Source: Lingula anatina (taxonomy: Eukaryota > Brachiopoda > Lingulata > Lingulida > Lingulidae). Taken from it: a DNA stretch of 64,000 bases. The notes under the pieces are model-generated. The model was not told where the DNA came from and did not search any database. It worked only from the letters and a program-made list of their open reading frames with translations. Numbering within the stretch: the first letter of the stretch is position 1; each line of letters opens with the position of its first letter. Positions 37,601-50,355 of this stretch are shown in pieces. Both the position numbers and the translations under genes were made by a program. Location: contig NW_019775180.1 of assembly GCF_001039355.2 (NCBI RefSeq), positions 291,337 to 355,336 on the forward strand. The letters are read 5' to 3'.

Positions 37601-38473
37601 AAGACAAGGAAACAATAAAGAAGAGTGTTCTGCAGAACTACCAACCCTGTTATGTTCTCAAGACAGTTTACCTGGTTGAAACATTTATCTTTAATCTTAT
37701 TTTACTTTGCATTGTCAGCCGTAAGGTGAGCCGTAATTGATATTTGACACATGCACTACTATACAAAAATCAACTCACCAGAACTTCCCGAAGAACCACC
37801 ATCATTATCTGAACATGTTGTGGAATGCCCTCCACTTTTATTTGCTCTAAAAATGTAAAAGACAATGATTAACCTTATAAATATATAAACATATAATGCT
37901 GCTTGGGAACAATCCTAAAATCAAATTTTAAATTGGGTGTTCTTGCATAGTTCCTCTACTCCATATGTGGTAAAGATCAAGTTTCTATGACATCATTTAG
38001 TGGCTGAAAAGCAAGTGGCATCTGAAAAATAAAAGACAGACATTGTGTCACTAAAACTTAAATAAATTTTGATCTTAATGCCATAGGTTAAAAATTTAGA
38101 TGGTTTAGTCATAATCTAATATACTAGTATGTCGCTATCTGCATACCAAATTTCTCTCAAGCTCAATTAGAAAAAAAAAAAAGATCATGTGTGCATCCTT
38201 GCATAAATTCTTCCTACTACCATGACACATGATTTAAGCCTACAACATTTTAATAATAAATAGTTTTTGTCCAAAATGAAACGTGTTAAATGAAGGTTCG
38301 AAGTCATTGCCATGTAGCGTTTATTTTCACATTGTCTACAAATCAAATCTACAGTATAATGACAAAATAACGTTACATGCAATATTATCAATGACGAATT
38401 TGCAGTAATAACATATGAATGTTTCATTTTTTATCCAAATTCTAATACTAATAAGGTATCCATACCTGCCCAT
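31017..38473 (-). CDS. Large disordered protein with SCI1-like N-terminal block and 22-residue tandem repeats
   Basis: Eleven coding exons: 38473-38466, 37846-37779, 37180-37076, 36552-36488, 36020-35928, 35583-35116, 34810-34566, 34423-33619, 33454-32082, 31508-31454 and 31130-31017. The phases all agree and give 1132 residues from MGRANKSGG. Residues about 62-118 (ADFLSKSTEFRTWLKEE, FEELSATKAKEMFKKFVKKW, LPKKYYRG) resemble the conserved block of plant STYLE CELL-CYCLE INHIBITOR 1 as I remember it. The rest is low complexity, rich in Ser, Asp and Pro. Exons 6 and 8 each end in a related basic-Pro segment (RRAGTLSRTPKGLSALRQV... and RRYGSLPRPPATLRAVAIP...), suggesting an internal duplication with SH3-ligand-like prolines. 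Exon 9 carries near-perfect repeats of about 22 residues (STSQDAAPVPPYDTVSIVSL). No enzyme motif was seen and the function is unknown. Confidence 0.8.
31606..31660. repeat. (GA)n microsatellite, intron 9 of the SCI1-like gene
   Basis: GA run of about 26 units between exons 9 and 10. A second, shorter GA run containing one N is at 31891-31917. Confidence 0.9.
32770..33130 (-). repeat. 66-bp coding tandem repeats (22 residues per unit)
   Basis: Within exon 9, successive units read QSSTSQDAAPVPPYDTVSIV with small changes. The most similar units are adjacent (about 32860-33000), and degenerate units flank them on both sides. This indicates recent in-frame unit duplication. Confidence 0.85.
36126..36360. 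mobile_element. Degenerate foldback element in intron 4 of the SCI1-like gene
   Basis: Two roughly 100-bp arms are inverted copies at about 70-75% identity. The ends read CCAGAGATTTAGATCGAT and ATCAATCTAAAATCTATGG, and the inner parts share CCCTGGGGA/TCCCCACAGGG and GCAGTCAGCC/AGCTGACAG. There is no coding capacity. The element seems related to the one at 53330-53630. Confidence 0.5.
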
Positions 38474-38815
38474 TGTTCTTGCTACAGGTCAATGATATAC
38501 TTTATTGCGGACCTCGAAAAATGTCCTGATGGCTGACACAGTAAGTTGTCAAGCTGCCTGTATTTTTAAATTTGAAGTAGCCGCCATTATGGAAATGCAC
38601 AGGCACCTGTAACAAATCAACTATGATTTTGGTTAAATTCAGACAATTCATTCATATTTTGTTAAAAATATTAATACTAATTTTAATAATAAATAATTTG
38701 ACTAATACATTCTTTTATATAGAAACGATTCTAAACTTTTAGATTAATAAATTATGCCTGTGTCAAACTTTACTGCCGTCTATCGACAATTTTTACGTGA
38801 CTTAATTTCCTGAAA
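38474..38815. promoter_or_regulatory. Shared divergent promoter of the SCI1-like gene and Tollip
   Basis: Only 342 bases separate the two start codons, which face away from each other. A YY1-like ATAATGGCGG (minus strand, 38581-38590) lies near the middle, and the Tollip start codon sits in AAAATGGC. I see no TATA box. Confidence 0.65.
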
Positions 38816-41800
38816 ATGGCTACCACAACACAAACTCGAAGGGGACAGGCAAGTTAATTTTTTAATCAAACTGTATTGCGATAATCAGCAATAAGGCTTT
38901 GACATGTTTATTTATTTTCAAGTTTGATTTTTTTGTTTGAATTGTAAATTTTAGACAAGTGTCTCACTTGCTCACGCGTTTTCTTCCGTAGAGTTTATAT
39001 CGATTCGGAATGCGCAAAATTATATTGAGCTCTGTCAGTAGCCAATACCTAGTAATCTGATTACCATTTAGTGATTTAAACACGTCAGGAGTTGTTGTCT
39101 GAAACGCCCTTTACTTTGTTGTGTTTGACGGTTTGTATGGAGTTTTAGTTTTTTATCTTTGGAATAATTTCGGTTTCTATATATAATTACTCACACTCTT
39201 TAAGGTCTGTAAGTTTTACTTTGTGCAGCGTAAAAATGCATTCTCTTAGACTTCTGTATATTGTTGATGGTTTGAGCTTGCATCACATTTGTTTAAAATT
39301 GCAGATCACATTTGCAAACAGAACTAATATATATTTCATTTATATAAAAATGATATTATCAAGAAAACTGTGGTATTAATAGTACATGTATAAACTAAAG
39401 CAAGTGAAACACAGTGCAATTGTACATTTTATCAAATGCAGGTAATGTTGGGGGATTTACCCCAAGACTTTCTACGAGTAACAGCAAGCCCTGAGCAGCA
39501 GCAGATGATGGCTGATGCACAAGCAGCACAGTACTTACAGTATCAACAGCCTGGGTTTGGTTTTTATCCTGGCAATGCATCAGGCAGACTAAGCATTACG
39601 GTTTCACAGGTAATAGTAAGAAGTTTAATGTGGTTAAATGCAGAATTTTTATGTTGAATAATGTCCACTAATTTTACTCTGTGAATTGAAATATATTTTA
39701 GAAAATGTTTGATTTGAAGCTAAAGGTTTTAATTTCAGGCAAAATTAGCAAAGAACTATGGGCTTACAAAGATGGATCCTTACTGCAGAATTAGAGTAGG
39801 GCACTCTGTGTTTGAGACTCCTACAGATCAAAATGGTGCAAAGAATCCCAGGTGGAATAAAGTGATTCAGTGGTAAGTGTCCAATACAGGTAAATTATAA
39901 TCCCTATTTTTTTCATAGGCATAAGCCAAGTTTTAATGGTTAGTGAATTTCCCAAGAAATGCTGGTTATTGATGAAGTGTTACATGTTGTATCTTACTTT
40001 TTCCAGCTATTTACCCCAAGGAGTGGATTCGTTTTATGTGGAAATATTTGATGAGGTAAAGAAATTTGAAGTAGCTTTTTATTTTTACAGTCATTATGTC
40101 CTTATTACTAAGTGATGCTTGGAGTTTCTTTTGTAAAAAATTTTATGAAAGCATTTGTGGCTCATGATAGGAAAATAATTTTTACAAGATTTTGATTGAT
40201 CTAATTTGCAAAAGAAAAAAGAAAATTAATTATTATTGATTCCAATGAAGTTATCAGACAAGTTCTTCAGATAAAGATTAAGATTTCTCACAGGAGTGAT
40301 TTGTTTACGTTTCCAGAGGGCATTTTCCATGGATGACAGAATTGCTTGGGGCATCATCTCCATTCCAGAGAGTGTTATGAATGGAGATACATCAGATGAC
40401 TGGCATTCCTTAAATGGCAAGCAAGGAGATGGAAAAGAAGGAATGATCAACCTCATTTTATCTTACACTGTAAGATATATTGAATCTTGTGAAGGCTTAT
40501 GTAATCCTTTTTTTTCAGTCACAAAAACATTTTGAATACAAATTTAAATATAATTCATATAATTTAAGATGCATGGTTTTGCAATGTCCATTTTTGTCAA
40601 AGTTGTAGAGTCATATTTATAACACCGTAGTGCATATTCTTTTCCAGCTTTATCTAATTGCAAGGTTTTGACGAGTTATTAAGTGTAAAATAACAAATTA
40701 CTTGAAGTTCAGTTCCAATTTGCCTCATCTTCCTCACTTTCAAATCTCCATGCATACTACTATGTGCTCACATAATGAATGAAAATGTGTTAAGAGGCTG
40801 GTCTGCATCATCTCTGAAACATCTTTGTCTTAATTCTATTAATAATGTTTTATTTATCTTCCAGCCTGTTCAGAATCTACCACAGCCGGCCCCACAGCCT
40901 GTAATGATGCAGTATCCTGTGGGCTACCAGCAACCAATAGTGATAGCCCCACCAGGTCAGCCTATCTATCTCCACCAGTCTGCTGTTGGTAGGTGGACAC
41001 CCACTGTTGCCAGCACCTCCACAAAAATACAAAAATTAGTACACTTATATTAATACCCAGAAAGTTATTGGAATTTCAGATAATAATATTTTGACTAGGT
41101 GTATAACTAAAAATAATCTTGGTTTAAATAAGTTTAAGTAAATGGATTTTCAAGTTTAGAGTTAAGTGATAAAAGTTATTTTGAAGTGGTCATGTTAGCC
41201 CTTATATGTAATACAGTAAATTATCACCATAAAAGATGAATGTAAAAAGAATGATTCATGAGTCAAGTGCATTTATAGGACAGTTGTTAGTTGTTGAGCC
41301 AGTTAAGGCATGTTTTATGAAAATGCTCTTTTTCCATTGTTTTATGCAATCATTTTATTTCCAAAAAAGAAATGTAAATGAGCTTTATATGTATTATCCG
41401 TAAACACTTGTTATCACAACAAAAGGTGAGTTATTGAACGAGGTGCTGTCAACATGTGGAGAAGGTCTACAGCACAATTAATGCTTTTTGCACAACTTTT
41501 GTAGAATGAACTTTTCCAACAACCTAACTAACAACATCAGATACAAGAATACTTTGTCTGAGTGACCACATGTATTGCTTTGCCTTTATATAGTAGTTGC
41601 ATGCTTTAACTGTGTGTTGATTTAGTTCTCATAGCTGTCAGGTTTTTAAATTTTGAATGTGGGATGCACTTTTGTAAATGAAAAAATTGCACATTTTTAA
41701 ACTCTAATTTAAACTCCAATTTCAATTTCAATTCTGCAATCTGGAAATTACTGACAGAAAGATTAAAGCAAGAATTGACTTTACAAAATTTTATTTAAAA

Positions 41801-42625
41801 GTATATATTTTTTAATGATGAAAAATTACACCAAAAGCAAAAATTTGAGAAACTAGATTGCAATATTAAGCAGTGTTCTTTATTGTCACTGGATTCAAAA
41901 TTCAAAAATAACTTCATTAACTATGTAGAATAAATGGAAAATGCTACTTTATGTTTAGAGAAATATGTTAATGTAGATTTTTATTGAGATAAAACAGGTA
42001 GTGACATGGTTCCATTAATGAATTTGTAATGTTACATGCTTTTGTACCCTTCTGTACATTTTGAAGTTTGTGTTCAGATCTCTAGTTTCAGTCATCTGCT
42101 TTATCTCAATTATACCAAAATATGTTTAACATTTATGTTAGATGTGCTCATAATGTGTTCATGTTGTGTAAAAGGTGATGTCAACAACTTAATAATTGTT
42201 ATCAGACCTCAATTTAAATACATTTTGAGTATTAGATTGGATTTAAATATATGTTATCTGTTAGCATAATTGTATACAAAGCTGAATTTGGATCGTCTTT
42301 TTACATAAAGATTCATATATTTAATGTTTTTCTGACAATTTGGTTTTTTAGACCTAATTGTAACTTTCTTATGCCTTTATAAGGTGGTGTTCCCGTATAC
42401 TATCCACAACCAGTGGCATATCCGCAGCATCCACAGCAGCAGCAGCAAATGCCCCAACAGCCAATGTTTACACAGGAAGACATAAAGCAGATCAAGGATA
42501 TGTTCCCAGACACTGACGAGGAAGTTATTAAAACCGTTTTGGAGTCCAATCGAGGAAATAAAGACAGAACTATCAATCAACTGTTGACCATTCAGGATGA
42601 AGAGCAGCAGCAACAGCAGCAGTAA
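38816..42625 (+). CDS. TOLLIP: Toll-interacting protein (Tollip)
   Basis: Endosomal adaptor that binds phosphoinositides through C2, ubiquitin through CUE and TOM1 through its N terminus; it dampens IL-1R/TLR signalling and sorts ubiquitinated cargo. Seven exons: 38816-38848, 39442-39609, 39739-39872, 40007-40055, 40317-40469, 40865-40988 and 42384-42625, giving 300 residues (human 274). The N terminus [20 protein letters not shown] closely follows human Tollip. C2 is at about 59-179 ([32 protein letters not shown]). CUE is at 250-293 with the MFP (260-262) and LL (287-288) ubiquitin-binding motifs. A Pro/Gln-rich linker and a terminal Gln run are unlike the human protein. The first intron uses a GC donor. 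Confidence 0.97.
38849..39441 (+). other. Tollip intron 1 with GC-AG splice sites
   Basis: The donor is CAG|GCAAGT, the usual strong context of the rare GC-AG intron class, and the acceptor is ATGCAG. Homology to human Tollip requires an exact join here. The nearest GT alternative (GTTAAT, four bases on) would break the frame. Confidence 0.8.
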
Positions 42626-42990
42626 ATCAAGATTTTTCCGTTTTGTTGTTTGTTCGTAATTTTTCATTTTGTAGTTCTGGTTGCCATTTACTCCCAAAGC
42701 TGAAATATGAATTTAAATAATAGTGACATTTTAAAGTAGATAAAATCAATTTAAGGCCATAATAATGGACTCCTTAATGTAGCAGCTTAAAAATAAGCAA
42801 TTTTTTTCTTGCTTTGGATTTGTGATTTATATTGCATCTCCTCCTGGATAATTACTCAATAATATCTAGGACCTAGCATATTTATTGGGTCTTAGATAAG
42901 ATTGAATATGTTATTGCAAATAATTTGCTTAGTACTTATCTCAAGAAAGGATTAATATATCAAATACGTGTTGTAATGTAATATTCAGAT

Positions 42991-45567
42991 TGTTTTCAAA
43001 TTGTTGTTCAGCCTATTGCACAGAATGAAGAAACAAAAATGTGATGCTTGTGAGATATAGAAGCTTTTCTTTCAAATGAAAGTAATAATAATTTTGTAAA
43101 TATTTCGAGAAAATGGCCAAGATCTGTGCAATACTGATGAAATGATATGAAATGAACCTGAACTCCTCAAATTGACACCAAACCACATTTTATAAAAAGA
43201 AAAAAAATTCCAAAATAACTTTTTTGAAAAAAAAATTTCCTTGTAATGTGGACATTATTGTGAAAATCTTAGGAGAATTTATAGACTAACACGTCTTGGC
43301 ATTAAAACGTAAAGCCAATCATGTTTAGTCCCACTTTTGTGCTATTGTATTTTACGGTTGTATTTATAACCAAACACAGCAAGTACGTTTGGTGAAAGCT
43401 GCCATCATATATATGTAAAAGATGTAATCGTGAAAGCCATGTAAATAAACATTATACCATTATGAAGTACAGCTTTCATTTTTAAAATTGTCCAGTAATT
43501 TTGGCATACAATTTATTAAAATAAGTTTTGTCCACATTTTCTGAGGATCAAAATGTAAAACATTTTGGTTCTTGACTTTCAAAGAAAATTAGTGGTACAC
43601 TGCCTAGAGATAGAAGGTCCCACTGTCAGATGCTATCTTGACCAAGGGCATATGTTCACCATCTCTGTCTGAGTGCAAATTAAGCAGATCAACTTTATAA
43701 AATGATTCTCTAGCAAAAGATAATCCAGTCCAACCCACTGATATAGGATTTGTTGAAAAAAAAAAACTATATATTTGATAACAAACCAAATGTATTACAT
43801 CATATTCACTTCTTACTGCATCAAACTTCATATCTATATAGAAGAACATAAATAAACCACTGGGTTTTAAAGATAAAGAACGACTTAAAGCTCAAAAAGG
43901 CATCTTTATACCCACTGTCAAATCATGACATCTGTCTACAACATGCATATAAATTATATGATAAGTACAAAATGGTATAGTTTAAATCTCATTGGCACAG
44001 TAATCTTTCAAGTAACCTTTGACAAGTACATCATTTTTTTTTTGTCCAAGAGGTAAATAATTATTTTAATTGTAGTATTGACAATAGTACTCTTTATGAG
44101 TGATCTTCACAAGAACTCTAATGCCAGCCCCTGTAACATTATACTAATTATTTTTTATATTCATTATTGTAAGTTTGTCTTGTATGCTTGTCAGTTGGCC
44201 CTATGAATACCACAGCACACCCTACATGTTTTGGCTCTGGCCAAAATCCGTCATCTTGAATGTTTATGACAAACTTAANTGTTTTCAAATTGTTGTTCAG
44301 CCTATTGCACAGAATGAAGAAACAAAAATGTGATGCTTGTGAGATATAGAAGCTTTTCTTTCAAATGAAAGTAATAATAATTTTGTAAATATTTCGAGAA
44401 AATGGCCAAGATCTGTGCAATACTGATGAAATGATATGAAATGAACCTGAACTCCTCAAATTGACACCAAACCACATTTTATAAAAAGAAAAAAAATTCC
44501 AAAATAACTTTTTTGAAAAAAAAATTTCCTTGTAATGTGGACATTATTGTGAAAATCTTAGGAGAATTTATAGACTAACACGTCTTGGCATTAAAACGTA
44601 AAGCCAATCATGTTTAGTCCCACTTTTGTGCTATTGTATTTTACGGTTGTATTTATAACCAAACACAGCAAGTACGTTTGGTGAAAGCTGCCATCATATA
44701 TATGTAAAAGATGTAATCGTGAAAGCCATGTAAATAAACATTATACCATTATGAAGTACAGCTTTCATTTTTAAAATTGTCCAGTAATTTTGGCATACAA
44801 TTTATTAAAATAAGTTTTGTCCACATTTTCTGAGGATCAAAATGTAAAACATTTTGGTTCTTGACTTTCAAAGAAAATTAGTGGTACACTGCCTAGAGAT
44901 AGAAGGTCCCACTGTCAGATGCTATCTTGACCAAGGGCATATGTTCACCATCTCTGTCTGAGTGCAAATTAAGCAGATCAACTTTATAAAATGATTCTCT
45001 AGCAAAAGATAATCCAGTCCAACCCACTGATATAGGATTTGTTGAAAAAAAAAAACTATATATTTGATAACAAACCAAATGTATTACATCATATTCACTT
45101 CTTACTGCATCAAACTTCATATCTATATAGAAGAACATAAATAAACCACTGGGTTTTAAAGATAAAGAACGACTTAAAGCTCAAAAAGGCATCTTTATAC
45201 CCACTGTCAAATCATGACATCTGTCTACAACATGCATATAAATTATATGATAAGTACAAAATGGTATAGTTTAAATCTCATTGGCACAGTAATCTTTCAA
45301 GTAACCTTTGACAAGTACATCATTTTTTTTTTGTCCAAGAGGTAAATAATTATTTTAATTGTAGTATTGACAATAGTACTCTTTATGAGTGATCTTCACA
45401 AGAACTCTAATGCCAGCCCCTGTAACATTATACTAATTATTTTTTATATTCATTATTGTAAGTTTGTCTTGTATGCTTGTCAGTTGGCCCTATGAATACC
45501 ACAGCACACCCTACATGTTTTGGCTCTGGCCAAAATCCGTCATCTTGAATGTTTATGACAAACTTAA
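42991..45567. repeat. Perfect 1288-bp direct repeat separated by a single N
   Basis: 42991-44278 and 44280-45567 read identically throughout, at an offset of 1289, with the only N of this region at 44279 between them. Even an incidental 81-codon minus-strand frame is identical in both. It is most likely an unresolved overlap at a contig join rather than a biological duplication. Confidence 0.9.
43444..43449 (+). promoter_or_regulatory. Candidate polyadenylation signal, Tollip
   Basis: AATAAA about 820 bases after the Tollip stop codon. It lies in the duplicated block, so it appears again at 44733-44738. Confidence 0.4.
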
Positions 45568-46006
45568 AGGGATAAAAACTCTTCGTATGAGGTATATATT
45601 TCACAATAAAAACATTGTGAATAACTCACAGAAATATAACATATTCTGTTTTACGACAAAAACAGCAGTTATAGCTATTATTCTGATATCTGAGCTTGTC
45701 TTCAGACCACGTGACCTCCATTGATGGCTATACTCTGTTATAATCTCTTAAGAGATTTTAACAAAAAACCAAACTTTTTAGAAAAAAAACAGGGACTAAC
45801 TTTGAATGTAAAAATGGATTCATTAACCATTGGTAAGTATGGGAAAATTGTTGTTTACTCTAGGAAAATTCATTTTTCGGCCAAAACGAAGAGTTATTAT
45901 CCCTTTAATTCTGTCAGAAATAAGCTTCATTTGGTCATTGTTATTGTCAGATGAGGCTTGTTTTAAGAAATAAGAAGCTGGCTTGTACCAGAACATTACC
46001 AAATAA

Positions 46007-46103
46007 CCCAGCAAACACAGAGCGTTATTATGACATTACCATAACATTGATATAACCAAAAATTGTTATGGTAACGTTATACTAATGTTATATGTTTGCT
46101 GGG
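46007..46103. mobile_element. 97-bp MITE-like element with CCCAGCAAACA termini
   Basis: It begins CCCAGCAAACA and ends TGTTTGCTGGG, an exact 11-bp terminal inverted repeat. The interior is also largely self-complementary (ATTACCATAACA against TGTTATGGTAACG). There is no coding capacity. Confidence 0.75.
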
Positions 46104-46656
46104 AAGTAACAAAATGAACATATACAGTGTGTGTGTATTTTTTCAGGGGGGGGGGGGCACAACACTGATTGTCTTCATTTAATTGAACTCTATAACATCC
46201 ATGAAAAAACTAATAGTACTGCTTTCAATTCCTTTCTTCCATGACAGAATTAAATTTTTTTCACCTCCTCATTTCCTGCCAGATGACACTAGTGTATACA
46301 AAAAAACTTTCAAGTTCAATGATTAAATACATATCTCCTCTTTTATCCTGTGAAGGCTAGGTTACAAATAAATTCAAACATAAATCCTCAGATCCTCACA
46401 ACTCTGTTTGAAATAAAGTTAAAGAGGTTCAAAATCACACAGTGGAATGGTTTTTAAATAACACTGATACAAGACTGAATAACAATTATAATATTATAAG
46501 ACTTGAATCTTACACAGACTGTCAGGAAGAAAATCTGATCATTAATGACCAGTAGCCAGAAATAATGTCATCACAGATGAGCTTGGAGTGATTAAGGTTT
46601 ATAGAGATTCACATAGTGTGGACATATTGATTTGCTGCTCGCACTCCTGGAGAACC

Positions 46657-49461
46657 TCAAGTACTTGAATCCATGGATGAAACTACAGTCTTCATTCTCT
46701 TTTCTAAAAGAAAATAAAAATAGAACAGAAAATTAAAGTTGAAAATAAATGCAAGACAAGTTTTCACCTTTCACTATATCAGATGGTAATTTTATTAAAT
46801 AAGTTGGACAATGATTTTTTAAAAAATAAATGACATAACACTCTCATATATTCTTGTCATAATTACTTCTATCAAATTTAATTTTCAGTTCATAAATATA
46901 ACCTTTACGTACAAACTTGCAACCCCTCAAGCATCACAATTTACAGATATTTTATTTTAAAGGTACATAAAAAAGGAAATTATACCACTTACGTTTCATA
47001 ATTTTCCTCTCTTCCCTAACACCATGAATTTTGCTACCAATATAAAACATAACTGGCATAAAAGTGAAGAACACTGTGAGCAGAAGAACTGGCACCACGT
47101 CCCGGTGTTTCTTAGTACATTTGAATGTTTTACTCCATCGCAGCCGTGTCATATTCATCTGTAAGAAAAGATACTAGTACTCAAGTGTCTTAAGCATGTT
47201 TTATAAATAGGCCCATCAGCTTGGTATGTTCTTTAAACAATTAGAAGTACTCTAAACAAAAACACTAAAAATCCTGAATGGAAAATGTTATAAGATCTAC
47301 CAATTAATCATACTTAATAAGAACAGGAATGAAGAGGTAACTCACTGCATCTGCAATATCCATACAGACTTTATGCTTTTGTGTTTCCTCTATCCCACTA
47401 TAATATTCATTCAGATCATTATAGTCTGGCTGACACACTTCACATGCAGATTTATTCACATGACTAAGGATTAAATCCTAGATAATAAAACAGATTTAAA
47501 TTAAAAAATGGCAATACCCTACATGCTGAATGTCAGAAATAATGATACATATTTATCAGGCTTTTCCCACTGTTTATATTACATAGTAAAGTGATGTGTG
47601 TGTGTGTGTGTATTTCTAATTTCAAAGATCAATAACTTCAACAGATCACATGCTTCTGAATTGAAATTTTGCACAGATTTTTGACACATTATTGGTCAAC
47701 CCTGAAAATTCCAAGCAGTAAAGTTATATTTTGGAATTATCCAAATTATCCATTTTCCTAAAATATCCTAATTTCCGTTACAATATCTTAAAAATTTTTT
47801 AAAGTTATTGTAAATTGAAATAAGTAACATTTTTGAGTCCCCAGATAAATTCATAATTTACTATTTAAACTAACTAAACCAATCTATACCATTATCATTA
47901 CTTTTATTGTTGGCAAAAAAAAAAAAAATAAATAAATAAATAAAAATAAAAAATATTTTGCTTGCAGTCATTAAATGTTATTTGTCAGATTTTTACCTCA
48001 GTTATGTTCATACATTTCTCTGTCTGCATGAGACGTTTCCGAAACTCTAATGTGCGATTGTCATATTGAAAGGTCACAGCAGATGTGGTCTTATTGTATT
48101 CAAAATGAGCAAAACATGCTGGAAAAAAGGTTAATCTCAATTTCATTAAGCATATATCCAGCTTTAAATCTTATTGATTTTTGGCATTATCTTAGAATAC
48201 TTGTCTATCCTTCATTTCAGAGAATTCAGATTTGATATGAATCAGTAACTAAAACTTTGACAGGAATGATCTATTATTCATGCATTACTTTACAATATAC
48301 ATACATTTATTCTGCAAAACTTTGTTTTAATTAATAGTGCACCTAAAAGTAAAAGGCAGGTCAATCCGTCTTCTTGTTGGCAATCCAACTACTCACAATT
48401 GCAATGTGATTTTTCCCACAAGTTTTCAACAAATTGCTTGGCATGTTGTATTATCATAATACGATCAGCATTCAACAGCAGGTCCTTGCAGGTCATGCCT
48501 GTGGTGGTGTCATGGTAATCATCCTGAGAAAATAAGTTTTGTATTAGTGTACAAAATATAGAATGTTATAATCAAGTCCAAGGATTTAAATCCAAACTTA
48601 TACCGATGTTTTTCTTTGTAGTTACTACTGCATCCAAACAATGCAGTCCACTCAAAGAATCCAAAGTTGACTGCCATTTAAATAGCAACCTTTGGTTTAG
48701 AATGTTCAAAAAGCCTTCTAAGGGGCTCAAAATCTTCAAAGTACTCTGTTCAGAACAGCAGCATTCAGGCATATCTAACAGACAGCTACAAGTTGGTCTA
48801 GTTCTTTATAATTAAACAATCAAATTACAAATTGGAGTCTCTCACAAATGTTTTGTTGACAAAAAATATCATTCGATACGGCAGATGAACACCTTTCTTT
48901 TATCTAGTCACTGAATACCTGACAAAGGTTAGGTTACTGTGCTCAACACCTCATGTATTTTCTCACACAAATAAGCACCTTTTCAATTTCTTCATAGCGG
49001 TCCCTAGTTATCTGATAATCTGCTACACATCTCTCACAAAAGCGCATGGGTCTCCCATTTGTTATCGCACAGGAAGTAAATTTTGAAGCAGCAATCCCAA
49101 ATAAGTCTAAAAAGGCTTTGCATCTTGGTAGGATTTTATCTTGGACAAGATCTACACTGCCACTAACAGTGGCGCTGGACTCAAGCGAAGTTAAATGTGA
49201 AGCTAACTGTGATCCAAAATATTTATAGAAATCAACGTAAACTGAGTGTTCCCCCTGTTCAAGACCTGTCCAAGTGTCCTCGTCATTAGAAGAACCCGGG
49301 ATACCATTTACAGAGATTGAATAGATTGTGTCATTGCCCATATAATTGAACTTGCTCTCAATACACAATGCTGGGTAATAACCAACAAAATAAAACGAAC
49401 ATACGAAGAGAAAAATTGAAAATTCTTGTGCGGAGTTGACAACCCTTGTTAGCTTCGCCAT
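46657..49461 (-). CDS. OSTM1: Osteopetrosis-associated transmembrane protein 1 homologue
   Basis: Type I lysosomal membrane protein; in vertebrates it is the beta subunit of the ClC-7 chloride/proton exchanger. Six exons: 49461-48979, 48523-48397, 48118-47997, 47477-47346, 47158-46993 and 46703-46657, giving 358 residues (human 334). A hydrophobic N-terminal signal precedes a long lumenal domain with many cysteines (RFCERCVADY, GMTCKDLL, SACEVCQPDYNDLN) and N-glycosylation sequons (NDT, NRT, NIT, NMT). The stretch IADAMNMTRLRWSKTFKC and the following transmembrane segment at about 309-330 (VVPVLLLTVFFTFMPVMFYI) match the family C-terminal signature. A short basic cytosolic tail ends the protein. 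Head to head with MRPS31. Confidence 0.93.
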
Positions 49462-50191
49462 TTTACCCCAAGTTGACCTACATATTGTAAAAGTTCGCAG
49501 AAAATCATACCGCTGAAAATTTAATGAGAAAATATCACTGATATCTCACCTCACAATAAAATTAAAGCAATATTTGATATAATATTTTATCAGATCCATT
49601 AAACTTAAGTGGTGTCTGACTTCTGCATGATTACTGCACAATGGGCTTATTTTGTGCTGTTCTTTACAAAATGGCGTCCTCCTTGGGCACCTTCCGCACG
49701 CTTGAAAAATTTAGCTAATATTATTCCTGTATATCGAAGGTGAGACTTACAGAATTACGAAAGTATGTCAATAAATCCTGAGCCCACCTACAATAGGGAC
49801 AAAATGAGAATGTTAGGTATTGACTGTAGCTATGTTACAGTGCTCCGATGTTGCTATCTTAGAGGGCAGTTTCAGAACAAGTTGATACGCGGTCTACATT
49901 TGGTCGAACCCACTTAAAAAAGCCGCCTAATCCACTGATTCTCTCCCCGCCTCCTCACACCCATTAAAAGATTAAAACTTGGCTACAGGGTTCAATTGCT
50001 AGACCTCAGAAGGGGCGGCTCGTATGGAGGTGGGGATACAAGCAGCGGATTATACCAATCGGCAATCCTCGGCTCATTCCGCAAGCTCCATACTAACCTC
50101 GGATGTGATAGGCGGAGAAATATGCACCAAATCCATGCATTTTGTCCGCCGGAAATGCCTTCTCACTCAATCGATCATTACGCTCATAAAG

Positions 50192-50311
50192 ATGGCTGTC
50201 AATACCCCTGATTTTTATGATGCTTTACAGTTTGCCAAACAATGCACTAAGATTGACTTTGAATTAAAAGATAAATAGATACAGGCGTTGAAAGAATTAG
50301 GCTTAAATTAG
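50192..50311 (+). pseudogene. Broken N-terminal fragment resembling a RecQ-like helicase
   Basis: The frame reads MAVNTPDFYDALQFAKQC and later IQALKELG, interrupted by an in-frame TAG at 50276 and a second stop shortly after. The FxDALQFA...LK...xxALKxL pattern resembles the start of RecQ-like helicase genes that are repeated in many marine invertebrate genomes (remembered, not searched). Nothing of the ATPase core follows. Confidence 0.35.
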
Positions 50312-50355
50312 CGCGAGGTTGAAAGTAGTTCCTTCCCAACAATCAACAATCAAAT

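Larger units (their letters stand above)
42626..46656. other. Convergent 3' flanks of Tollip and OSTM1
   Basis: About 4 kb between two stop codons that face each other. It holds the Tollip 3' UTR, the duplicated 1288-bp block, a foldback element (46007-46103) and a poly-G run near 46147. No gene was recognised. Confidence 0.6.

Noticed and set aside
43604-45138. Two identical 81-codon minus-strand frames (43604-43849 and 44893-45138)
   Set aside because: They lie in the duplicated 1288-bp block, have no splice or domain support, and their identity only reflects the repeat.
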